Source of the DNA: Gp6-AA40 sp032156805
GTDB lineage: Bacteria > Acidobacteriota > Vicinamibacteria > Vicinamibacterales > UBA2999
Direction: 5' to 3'
Length of the DNA stretch: 64,000 nucleotides
Assembly (NCBI GenBank): GCA_032156805.1
Contig: JALDXQ010000007.1
Location: forward strand, 12,725-76,724
The notes beneath the pieces were generated by a model. It was given only the letters and a program-made list of their open reading frames with translations, had not been told where the DNA came from and searched no databases. The translations under genes were made by a program, and so were the position numbers. Positions 56,799-64,000 of this stretch are shown here, piece by piece (the stretch's first letter is position 1; every line of letters begins with the position of its first letter).

Positions 56799-58364
56799 AT
56801 GGCTCAGACCTACACGATTCACGTCCACGCGATTCCGCTTTCTGACGACGACGGGAAGCGGGGGAACACGGTCACCAGGGAAGAGTTCCTGGAAGCAATA
56901 GAGAACGTCTCGGAGATCTTCAAGCCTGCCGACCTGCGATTCGCTTTCGATCCCGACAAGGACTGGAAGCCGCGTAACAGCACGGTGCTGAACAGCCTCA
57001 ACAACGGCGATGCCGGCAAGTGGTGGGAAGCCGCCAACAAGGTCGCGGCGCAGCACAAAGGCAAGCTGGTGATCTTCCTTCGATACGGGAAGCGGAATCC
57101 CGAGAACACCCCCGCCAACAACTGGTTCGCGTACCCGCCCAATACCGGCCAGGCTGTGCCTTCTCAAGTGTCATTGCCAACCGACAACGTGGACTTCGTG
57201 GCGATCACCAATCAGGCCGGTAAGTTCAGCACGAATGGCAGAACGCTCGCCCACGAGATCGGTCACTACCTCGGCTTGTTCCACACGCACCCGGCGTGGG
57301 GACGGATGACCGACTTCGACGAGATCGTGGACATCGTCAAAGCCAAAGGGGCTGCCGGCCTGAATGGGGATCTGCTGTCCGACACGCCTCCCGACCCTGG
57401 CCCGGACTACTACAAGGCGAAGGTGTCCACCGATCTCTGTGACGGCCCCGCGACTTTCAAGATCGCCGGCGTGAGCTTCAGTCCGGATCGATCGAATGTC
57501 ATGAGCTACTTCCGGTGCACGCCCGTCACACTGAGCCCGAAGCAGGTCGGCGTCATTCGCAACACGCTGAATCATCCGTTCCGCGCTCATCTGATCGCCG
57601 CGAGCAAAGGGACCCGCTATCTTGGTGTGTTCCGCGCCGGAACCGACGCGCATGCCCTCTGGGCCGGAGATGACTGGGACGGCTTCAGCGCGAAGTGGAA
57701 GCAGCTCTCGGCTGACGGCTTGAGACTGATCGACATGGAGACCTATGTGTCTGGCGGCACTCGCCGCTATACCGGCGTCTTCCGTGCGGGCACCGATGCG
57801 CATGCGCTGTGGGTCGGTGACGACTGGGAGGGATTCAAGGCCAAGTGGCAGCAGCTGTCAGCAGACGGTCTGCGCCTGACCGACCTCGAAACCTATCTCG
57901 TTGGCTCGACGCGAAAGTATGCGGGCGTCTTCCGTGCGGGCAATGATGCGCACGCGCTCTGGGTCGGCGACGACTGGGAAGGATTCAAAGCCAAGTGGCA
58001 GGATCTCTCATCGAAAGGGCTGCGGCTGATCGATCTCGAGACCTACGTCGACGGCTCGACGAGGAAATACGCTGGTGTCTTTCGCGCGGGCACCGATGCG
58101 CACGCGTTGTGGGTCGGTGACGACTGGGACGGATTCGAGGCCAAGTGGAAGCAGTTGTCCGCGGATGGCCTGCGCCTGATCGATCTCGAAACGTACGTCG
58201 AGGGCTCGACGCGAAAGTATGCGGGTGTCTTTCGTGCCGGCAGCGATGCGCATGCCCTGTGGGTCGGCGACGACTGGGACGGCTTCGAGGCCAAGTGGCA
58301 GGAGCTCTCAGCCAAGGGACTGCGCCTGACCAAGATCGAAGTCTACGGTCCGAGCGTTTCCTGA
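56799..58364 (+). CDS. M43-like zinc metalloprotease with five tandem C-terminal repeats and no signal peptide
   Basis: 521 residues (AAGGGAG upstream). The catalytic part (about 1-265) has the zinc motif HEIGHYLGLFH at 152-162 and a Met-turn SNVMSYFRC, as in pappalysin-like M43 enzymes. Residues 271-515 are five 49-residue repeats of the type YAGVFRAGTDAHALWVGDDW, with GF.AKW.QLS..GLRL.D.ETY in each. This is the bacterial tandem repeat domain 1 pattern, which may bind polymers or cell walls. M43 enzymes are normally secreted, yet the N-terminus (AQTYTIHVHAIPLSDDDGKR) is not a signal peptide. Leaderless export, for instance by a contractile particle, is worth testing. Confidence 0.8.
   Translation: MAQTYTIHVHAIPLSDDDGKRGNTVTREEFLEAIENVSEIFKPADLRFAFDPDKDWKPRNSTVLNSLNNGDAGKWWEAANKVAAQHKGKLVIFLRYGKRNPENTPANNWFAYPPNTGQAVPSQVSLPTDNVDFVAITNQAGKFSTNGRTLAHEIGHYLGLFHTHPAWGRMTDFDEIVDIVKAKGAAGLNGDLLSDTPPDPGPDYYKAKVSTDLCDGPATFKIAGVSFSPDRSNVMSYFRCTPVTLSPKQVGVIRNTLNHPFRAHLIAASKGTRYLGVFRAGTDAHALWAGDDWDGFSAKWKQLSADGLRLIDMETYVSGGTRRYTGVFRAGTDAHALWVGDDWEGFKAKWQQLSADGLRLTDLETYLVGSTRKYAGVFRAGNDAHALWVGDDWEGFKAKWQDLSSKGLRLIDLETYVDGSTRKYAGVFRAGTDAHALWVGDDWDGFEAKWKQLSADGLRLIDLETYVEGSTRKYAGVFRAGSDAHALWVGDDWDGFEAKWQELSAKGLRLTKIEVYGPSVS
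57610..58344 (+). repeat. Five tandem 147-base coding repeats
   Basis: Near-identical units within the zinc protease gene. The last four are closest to one another, suggesting recent tandem duplication. They encode the 49-residue repeat domains. Confidence 0.85.
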
Positions 58365-58418
58365 GATGTTCGGGATCAGGCCGTGGCCTCCGTCAGCCGC
58401 GGCCTCCGCCAACTCCGT

Positions 58419-59330
58419 TTAGGTGTTCGGGTCAGCCAGGACCGCCGCGATTGTTCGCTTGCCGATGTCAGCCATGAGCGGGTTGTCGAGCGAGTTCACC
58501 AGATACGCCATTCCCAGATGGAGGGCCCACCCTCGTGCGCGTCGCCACATCGCATTGTCAACCCGCGTCATCAGCCGATCGACAGCCCCGCGGAAAATCC
58601 TGCGGCTATTCTCGGGCCACAGCATCCACGCGACCGACAGGTCGACTGCCGGATCGCCGGCAGTCAGGTCGCCGAAGTCGATCACGGCCGTGAGCTGCCC
58701 GGAATTCACGAGCAGATTGCCAGGATGCATGTCGCCGTGAATCCATAGCGGTGGCCCTGCCCACGTTGGAGCGGCAAGAGCCGCTTGCCACACCACCAGC
58801 GCAGATGACTGGTCAACGTGTTGTCCGCAGCGCGGCAGCCGCTCGAGGAAGGCATCGAAGCGCGATGCCAGTGACGTTCGATATGGATTCAGCGGGGCGT
58901 CCACCGGCGCTGGTCGATGCAGCGCAGCCAGAAACTCTGCGAGGCGAACAGCCATCGCTTCGGTGTGTCCGCCTGCGAGCGTTGCTGCCGTCTGGCCATC
59001 GAACCACGGCGCGACCGACCACGCCCAGGGGAACCCGCACCCCGGTCGTCCCACCCTGACGGGCGCCGGTACGGGCAACGAGAGGTGTGGTGCAAGCACT
59101 GGCAACCAGCGCTGCTCGTGCTCGATCAGAGCTGCTGCCAGCTGGCGTCGAGGAAGCCGCACCACGAGGCTGTCGCCGAGCCGGAACAGTTTGTTGTCCC
59201 ACCCTTCGCCGGCCTCGACGAGCGGCAGCGACGCCAGGTCCTGGTGCTGCGCTTCAAGGAGCGCCCGCACGAGGCTCGTGTCGATCGCGACCTCCGCGAC
59301 GGGCATCCGTTGGAAGTTCATGGCGGCCAA
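58419..59330 (-). CDS. Aminoglycoside phosphotransferase (APH) family kinase
   Basis: 303 residues with a protein-kinase-like fold. The N-lobe shows WDNKLFRLGDSLVVRLPRR. The Brenner-type catalytic motif LWIHGDMHPGNLLVNSGQLT carries the catalytic Asp, and VIDFGDLTAGDPAVDLSVAW is the DFG-like metal site. The family phosphorylates aminoglycosides, choline, homoserine or sugars. With no resistance context, a housekeeping or environmental substrate is as likely as a drug. The start may be the second Met (59321). It converges with the protease gene across a short gap. Confidence 0.85.
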   Translation of the reverse strand: MAAMNFQRMPVAEVAIDTSLVRALLEAQHQDLASLPLVEAGEGWDNKLFRLGDSLVVRLPRRQLAAALIEHEQRWLPVLAPHLSLPVPAPVRVGRPGCGFPWAWSVAPWFDGQTAATLAGGHTEAMAVRLAEFLAALHRPAPVDAPLNPYRTSLASRFDAFLERLPRCGQHVDQSSALVVWQAALAAPTWAGPPLWIHGDMHPGNLLVNSGQLTAVIDFGDLTAGDPAVDLSVAWMLWPENSRRIFRGAVDRLMTRVDNAMWRRARGWALHLGMAYLVNSLDNPLMADIGKRTIAAVLADPNT

Positions 59331-59383
59331 GCCACTGTACGACGGACACGTGTGGACGACCAGATCGCTTTAGAATCTGACCC

Positions 59384-61516
59384 ATGAAACGCACTCTCGT
59401 CGTCGCGCTCGTAAGTGCCGTCGCGATCAGCTGCACATCCAATGAAACGAGGGAGGCTGGACTGACTTACCCGGTGGCCAGGAAGGACAACATCGTCGAC
59501 GACTACGGTGGCACCAAGGTCGCCGATCCTTACCGATGGATGGAGGCACTCGATTCGAAAGAGGCGGCCGAGTGGGTGGCGGCATCGAACGCGGTCACCG
59601 AGCCGTACCTCGAGAGCCTACCGCTGCGAGAGCACTTCAACAAGCGGCTGACCGAGTTGTGGGACTACCCGCGCGTTGGTCTTCCAGTCGTCGAAGCCGG
59701 CAGGATCTTCTACGCACGCAACGCCGGGCTCCAGCGCCAGGCGCCCATCTATGTCCGGCAATCCGTGTCAGCCTCGCCCACGCTGGTCATCGATCCGAAC
59801 GAGATCTCGGCCGATGGATCCGTGTCGCTCGCGCAGTGGATGCCGTCGCCAGACGGGAAGCTGTTCGCCTACGGACTTGCCGAGGGCGGCGCCGACTGGC
59901 GGACGATCCACGTCCGCGATCTCGAAACCGGGAAGGACCTTGCCGACGAAGTCAGGTGGATGCGGTTCTCGGACATTTCGTGGACGAAGGACAGCAAAGG
60001 CTTTTACTACTCGCGATATCCGGAGCCGCCAAAGAACAAGGTGCTCGAGGCGGCACTCTCAGGCCAGGCGATCTATTACCACCGCGTCGGCACGCCGCAG
60101 TCGCAGGATCTCCTCGTTTACGAGAGGAAGGACCTGCCTGCGTGGATCGTCAACGGATCCGTCTCCGAGGACGGGCGATACCTCTTCGTCCTGATGTTCC
60201 AGGGGGCGGAGAATCGCAATCGTCTGTACATCGCCGATCTGGGCAAGGGAGATGCGCCGAAAATCGATGCGCCGATCCGGCCGCTCGAAGAGAAAGACGA
60301 TGCCGAGTACCTGCCGCTCGGAGTCCACGGCTCGACGCTGTACGTGAGATCCGACAAGGATGCCCCCAATCGGACCGTTCTTGCCACACCGCTCAAGGGC
60401 GCCGCGCCGACCTGGAAGACGATCGTCCCTGAACGCAAGGAAGCGATCGAGAACGTGGGCATCGTCGGTGGGCGCCTGGTGGCGCAGTACCTGGTCGATG
60501 TGCAGAGTCGTCTGTCGATGTTCGGTATGGATGGCGCGTCTCTCGGCGACATCCAGTTGCCGGGCACGGGAACAGTCGGAGGGATAGGCGGCCGTGCTGA
60601 CGGCGATACCGTCTGGTATGGATTCACCTCGCCTCTGGCACCGTCCACTGTCTACGCCTTCGATCTGAAGGACGGCACGAGCGCAGGCTTCGAAGCGGCC
60701 AAACCGCCGGTTGATGCGAGCGCCTACGAGACGAAGGCGATGTTTGTCACGTCGAAGGACGGCACGCGTGTGCCGCTCTTCGTCACCGCCAAGAAGGGGC
60801 TGCCGCTCGACGGCAATAACCCGACGATGCTGTACGGGTACGGTGGGTTCTCGGTGAGCATGCTGCCAGCGTATCGACAGGATGTGCCCGCATGGCTCGA
60901 ACGCGGTGGCGTGTGGGTGACGGTCAGCATGCGCGGCGGCGCCGAGTACGGTGAAGCGTGGCACAAGGCCGGGATGCTGGAGAAGAAGCAGAACGTCTTC
61001 GACGACTTCATTGCCGCCGCGGAACATCTGATCAAAGAAAAGTACACCTCGCCGTCGCGGCTCGGCATCATGGGCGGTTCGAATGGTGGCCTGCTGGTTG
61101 GCGCCGTCATGCAGCAACGCCCCGAGTTGTTTGCCGCTGCGCTGCCCGCCGTCGGGGTCATGGACATGTTGCGCTACGACAAGTTCACGGGCGGGCGACT
61201 GTGGACGACCGAGTACGGGTCAGCGTCGAACCCGGCGCAGTTCCCGTTCCTCATCAAGTACTCGCCGGTGCACAACGCGAAGGCGGGCACCTGTTATCCG
61301 GCAACGCTCATCACCACCGCCGACCACGACGACCGCGTGGTGCCGAGTCACTCGTTCAAGTTCGCGGCCGTGATGCAGGAGGCGCAGGGTTGCGCGAAGC
61401 CGGTGCTGATTCGCGTCGAGGTGCAGGGGTCACACGGCTACCGCCCCACTGACAAGCTGATCGCGGAGCGCGCCGACGAGTGGGCCTTCGCCGCCGCGAA
61501 CATGGGCATGAAGTAG
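59384..61516 (+). CDS. Prolyl oligopeptidase (S9A), probable lipoprotein
   Basis: 710 residues. A signal ends in a lipobox-like stretch (VSAVAISCTS), so the protein is probably lipid-anchored. The seven-bladed propeller (GLAEGGADWRTIHVRDLETG; the DISWTKDSKGFYYSRYPEPP gate) covers the C-terminal alpha/beta hydrolase. Catalytic residues are Ser566 in IMGGSNGGLLVGAV, the Asp in ADHDDRVVPSHS (near 647) and His684 in GSHGYRPT. S9A enzymes cut short peptides after proline. The exported position complements the M3 peptidase and amidohydrolases. Confidence 0.92.
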   Translation: MKRTLVVALVSAVAISCTSNETREAGLTYPVARKDNIVDDYGGTKVADPYRWMEALDSKEAAEWVAASNAVTEPYLESLPLREHFNKRLTELWDYPRVGLPVVEAGRIFYARNAGLQRQAPIYVRQSVSASPTLVIDPNEISADGSVSLAQWMPSPDGKLFAYGLAEGGADWRTIHVRDLETGKDLADEVRWMRFSDISWTKDSKGFYYSRYPEPPKNKVLEAALSGQAIYYHRVGTPQSQDLLVYERKDLPAWIVNGSVSEDGRYLFVLMFQGAENRNRLYIADLGKGDAPKIDAPIRPLEEKDDAEYLPLGVHGSTLYVRSDKDAPNRTVLATPLKGAAPTWKTIVPERKEAIENVGIVGGRLVAQYLVDVQSRLSMFGMDGASLGDIQLPGTGTVGGIGGRADGDTVWYGFTSPLAPSTVYAFDLKDGTSAGFEAAKPPVDASAYETKAMFVTSKDGTRVPLFVTAKKGLPLDGNNPTMLYGYGGFSVSMLPAYRQDVPAWLERGGVWVTVSMRGGAEYGEAWHKAGMLEKKQNVFDDFIAAAEHLIKEKYTSPSRLGIMGGSNGGLLVGAVMQQRPELFAAALPAVGVMDMLRYDKFTGGRLWTTEYGSASNPAQFPFLIKYSPVHNAKAGTCYPATLITTADHDDRVVPSHSFKFAAVMQEAQGCAKPVLIRVEVQGSHGYRPTDKLIAERADEWAFAAANMGMK

Positions 61517-61574
61517 TCCACCAAAGCGTCAGAGTGTGGTCCCTGGTGTCTCCGTGCCCAAGAATCGAGGACGG

Positions 61575-62222
61575 TCACAAGACATTGCCCGCACCCGGTG
61601 AATAGCTGGCGCTGATCACCGAGTTGCTCAGCAGGGTGTCGCACTGCACGACACCGCTGAATTTCGTCATGCCGGTATTCACCGTGACGGCACTGGCATT
61701 GATGTCCACGGCCGATCCGTTGACGGTGACCTTACCGCTCGCGGTGATCGTGACGCCCGACGTTCCCAGCGTGATGGAATTGCCGTTGCCGTCCTCGATC
61801 CGCACCGAGCCCGTGCCGTCCTGCAGCGTCACACGCTGCCCGCCTGGCGTCTCGATGACAAGGCTGCTCGCGCTGTCGTCGCGGAAACTGAGCGTCACGC
61901 CGCTGCGCGACTTGATCATCTTGACGGTTGTTGCATCCTTGCTGGTCGCCGGTGGCCGCGCCTTCGCGTTCCACAACGCGCCAATGACGCAGGGTGCGCG
62001 CAGGTCGCCGCGCTCGAATGCGACGAGCACCTCGTCACCGACTTCCGGAAGAAAGAACGTGCCGCGATTCTGACCGGCCATCAGTGTGGCCACGCGTGCC
62101 CAGACGCCGCGAGTGGCACTGGCATCGTCAACACCAGAGACCCGCACCAGCACACGCGCCAGTCCGTCGGGGTCGCGATTGTCGGTGACTATTGCCGTAT
62201 AGACTCCCTGCAGCGTCGCCAT
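61575..62222 (-). CDS. Contractile-tail spike / baseplate V (VgrG-like) protein
   Basis: 215 residues from the ATG at 62222 (GGAGGTTTTC directly upstream). The OB-fold start (GVYTAIVTDNRDPDGLARVL) and the AATLM.. FLPEVGDEVLVAFERGDL block, then RAPCVIGALWN, match phage baseplate V/gp5-type spike proteins. The rest is a repetitive beta-helix (VTLQDGTGSVRIEDGNGNSI; TITASGKVTVNGSAVDINAS). Such a spike, lacking the large VgrG N-domain, is the tip of extracellular injection particles (Afp8/PVC8-like tips) or of phage tails. It shares the ribosome-site style of the tube-cap gene at 14231, 47 kb away. No other tail gene is next to it. Confidence 0.8.
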   Translation of the reverse strand: MATLQGVYTAIVTDNRDPDGLARVLVRVSGVDDASATRGVWARVATLMAGQNRGTFFLPEVGDEVLVAFERGDLRAPCVIGALWNAKARPPATSKDATTVKMIKSRSGVTLSFRDDSASSLVIETPGGQRVTLQDGTGSVRIEDGNGNSITLGTSGVTITASGKVTVNGSAVDINASAVTVNTGMTKFSGVVQCDTLLSNSVISASYSPGAGNVL

Positions 62223-62263
62223 GAAAACCTCCGCGGCCATCGAACCAAGCACCAAGGACCAGG

Positions 62264-63922
62264 TCAGGGCATCAGTGCAAACGTCCAGACCGAGCCACCT
62301 GTCGGCACCTTGTCGGCTGCATAGCGGTTGGCCAGACCGCCGCCCAGACCGGAGGCGATCGTCACGTATTGCCTGCCCTTGTACATGTAGGTGATAGCCG
62401 TCGAGTTGATCGACGACCCGGTCTTGAACTGCCACAGTGTCTTGCCCGTGTCTTCGTCGAGGGCCATGAACTCACCCGACAGCTTCCCCGTGAAGACGAC
62501 ACCGCCACCAGTCGCAAGCATGCCCGCCGAGCTCGGGAAGTCAGTCAGCGGGATCTCCCACTTCTTCTGACCGGTGAGTGGATTGATGGCGACCAGGTGT
62601 CCATACACGTCGCCAGGCTTGATCTCCGGCAGTCGCGAGGTCACGCCGGTGGAACTCGCTCCGAGGACCTGGGGCTTCGGCTGCATCACGAGCTTTTGAA
62701 TCCGCGGCAGGTTCCAGGTGCTCGCGTAGATCAGCCCGGTGCTCGGGTTGAAAGCGATCGGCACCGCATTGGTGCCGCGCGACGGGTAGATCTCGACTTC
62801 TTCCCCTGCGAGGAAGCGCTTGTAGAGATCAGTCAGCACCGGCCGGCCCGACTCGAGATCGATGTGCGACGCCCAGTTCACCTTCACCAGGGCGTGCGCA
62901 GCGACCAGCCTGCAGTTGGTGCGATCGACCACATACAGGAAGCCGTTCTTATTCGCCTGGATCATCACCTTGCGGGGCTGACCGTTGACCTGGATATCGG
63001 CCAGCACCTGTTCGTCGTTGCCATCGACGTCGTAGACGTCGTTGGGCGTGTACTGATAGTGGCAGACGATCTCGCCGGTCTTCGGGCGAATGGCGAGCAC
63101 GCTCGAGGTGTAGAGACTATCCAGTGCGCCGCGCGGCCGTGGATCGTACGGCTCGGCATTGCCGACGCCCCAGTAAACGAGATCGAGGACCGGATCGTAC
63201 GAGCCTGATCGCCACGTCGGGCCACCGCCAAACTTCCACGCATCGGAATCCTTCGGCCACGTCTCGGAACCAGCTTCACCAGGCGCGGGAATCGTGTAGC
63301 GCCGCCAGAGCTTCTTGCCCGTATCCGGATCCCACCCATCGAGGAAGCCGCGCGTCGTCGACTCGCCACCGGCCATCCCCGAGATCAGGACGCCGTTGAC
63401 GACGATGGGCGCGCTGGTCGAGTAATAGCCTTCCTTCGCCTCGGCAAACTTCTGATTCCAGATCTGCTTGCCGGTCTTCATGTCGAGCGCGAGCAGATGG
63501 TTGTCGATGGTGATGCGAAACAGCTTGCCGTTGTAGATCGTCGCCGCACCTCGTGTGATCGCCGCGCGCTGGATGCCCGGCTCGAGCTGCACAGGTGTGC
63601 GCCAGATCTGGCGACCGGTCTCGATGTCGATGGCAAACGTCCACTTGCCGTTGATGACGTACATCACGCCGTTGTACACAGTCGGTGCCGCGAGCTCGCC
63701 CAAATCGTTCATGAGGCTCGCGTTCCATATCGGCACGAGGCGCTGGACGTTCGATTTGTTGATGCCCTCGAGGGGGCTGAAGCTCTGACGGTGGTACCCC
63801 ATGCTCTGGGTCGTGACGTTCGCGGCGTTGCGGCCGTCGTTCACCAGTTCATCGGTCGTTTGTGCAGATCCGGCCCCTGGGCACAGGACGACAAGGACCA
63901 CCAGCAGCCACAGCTTCCTCAT
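62264..63922 (-). CDS. PQQ-type beta-propeller alcohol/quinoprotein dehydrogenase-like protein
   Basis: 552 residues from the ATG at 63922 (GGAGG six bases upstream). Signal peptide LLVVLVVLCPGAGSAQ. Eight tryptophan-docking type blades are seen as TGRQIWRTPVQLEPG, TGKQIWNQKFAEAKEGYYST, TGKKLWRRYTIP, TGQKKWEIPLTDFPSSAG and TGKTLWQFKTGSSINSTAIT. The conserved WWRSGSYDPVLDLVYWGVGNAE-type segment with GNAEPYDP is that of PQQ methanol or ethanol dehydrogenases. The C-terminus has no haem domain, so the electron acceptor is a separate cytochrome. The Ca/PQQ residues cannot be fully checked by eye. A lone gene, probably periplasmic. Confidence 0.85.
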   Translation of the reverse strand: MRKLWLLVVLVVLCPGAGSAQTTDELVNDGRNAANVTTQSMGYHRQSFSPLEGINKSNVQRLVPIWNASLMNDLGELAAPTVYNGVMYVINGKWTFAIDIETGRQIWRTPVQLEPGIQRAAITRGAATIYNGKLFRITIDNHLLALDMKTGKQIWNQKFAEAKEGYYSTSAPIVVNGVLISGMAGGESTTRGFLDGWDPDTGKKLWRRYTIPAPGEAGSETWPKDSDAWKFGGGPTWRSGSYDPVLDLVYWGVGNAEPYDPRPRGALDSLYTSSVLAIRPKTGEIVCHYQYTPNDVYDVDGNDEQVLADIQVNGQPRKVMIQANKNGFLYVVDRTNCRLVAAHALVKVNWASHIDLESGRPVLTDLYKRFLAGEEVEIYPSRGTNAVPIAFNPSTGLIYASTWNLPRIQKLVMQPKPQVLGASSTGVTSRLPEIKPGDVYGHLVAINPLTGQKKWEIPLTDFPSSAGMLATGGGVVFTGKLSGEFMALDEDTGKTLWQFKTGSSINSTAITYMYKGRQYVTIASGLGGGLANRYAADKVPTGGSVWTFALMP

Positions 63923-64000
63923 GACAGCCTCCATCCTTGCAAACGCGTGCGCGCGTCAGGCGGGCGTAAGTATACGGGAGGCGGAGTCGGGTTCAGAGCG

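Noticed and set aside
57610..58344. Regular repeat array that might suggest CRISPR
   Set aside because: Units are 147 bases, in frame, and encode a 49-residue repeat domain. There are no spacers or Cas genes.
1..64000. tRNA, rRNA, integrase, transposase or prophage boundaries
   Set aside because: No cloverleaf, rRNA core, DDE or tyrosine-recombinase signature was seen on either strand by eye.

Overview
The window looks like a stretch of chromosome from a soil or sediment member of Acidobacteriota, most likely class Vicinamibacteria. This is inferred from gene content, not from a marker gene. The supporting signs are high G+C, two Oar-type TonB-dependent receptors with a carboxypeptidase-like N-terminal domain, a DUF1501 plus DUF1549/DUF1553 cytochrome pair, PQQ-type propellers, many exported amidohydrolases and peptidases, and a dispersed palindrome (GTCCGGCT..AGCCGGAC). 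No rRNA, tRNA, CRISPR array, integrase or transposase was found.

Layout. 1-4029: partial formylglycine-generating-enzyme-like protein, DUF1501 protein and DUF1549/1553 cytochrome, all on minus. 4271-5178: a VapB/VapC-type toxin-antitoxin pair with a palindromic operator, followed by a frameshifted small membrane protein. 5392-10163: cytochrome/copper-monooxygenase-like protein with TPRs and a TonB-dependent receptor. 10333-13719: fused MFS/spermidine-synthase-like protein, NTF2-like protein and cytochrome c-prime-like protein. 13776-15309: two divergent contractile-tail parts, a tube-cap/LysM-type protein and a double-domain tube protein; a third part, a spike, lies 46 kb away at 61575-62222. 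15263-21606: two exported amidohydrolases, an ATP-grasp protein, a zinc-ribbon/PH protein, a gutted pseudogene and an alpha/beta hydrolase that lacks its serine. 21710-26871: aromatic amino acid hydroxylase, NYN-LOTUS protein, small membrane protein and topoisomerase IV/gyrase B subunit. 27519-38450: exported HpaI-type aldolase, second TonB-dependent receptor, membrane protein with a TIR-like domain, sugar dehydrogenase, M3 peptidase and amidohydrolase. 38490-46086: two paralogous uncharacterised secreted proteins, a second gutted pseudogene, class IV aminotransferase, Tyr-rich protein, second cytochrome/monooxygenase-like protein and epoxide hydrolase. 46237-52505: MATE pump, damaged MFS protein, aldo-keto reductase/kinase/HAD fusion and P5C dehydrogenase. 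52519-56667: PadR-controlled operon with an acyltransferase-ABC ATPase fusion. 56799-63922: zinc protease with five tandem repeats, APH-family kinase, prolyl oligopeptidase, tail spike and PQQ propeller.

The lifestyle suggested is aerobic scavenging of peptides, sugars and other organic matter through a large exported enzyme set.

The most unusual structural feature is non-coding. Many gene junctions carry word-like repeat tracts. At convergent junctions these are arranged as long imperfect inverted repeats, and each tract uses its own short vocabulary (cggtccg, gattg, aagtt, gggagttg, gcattctg). They look like a locus-private class of bidirectional terminators or folded elements. Short REP-like palindromes accompany them, and one of these has become part of a coding sequence.
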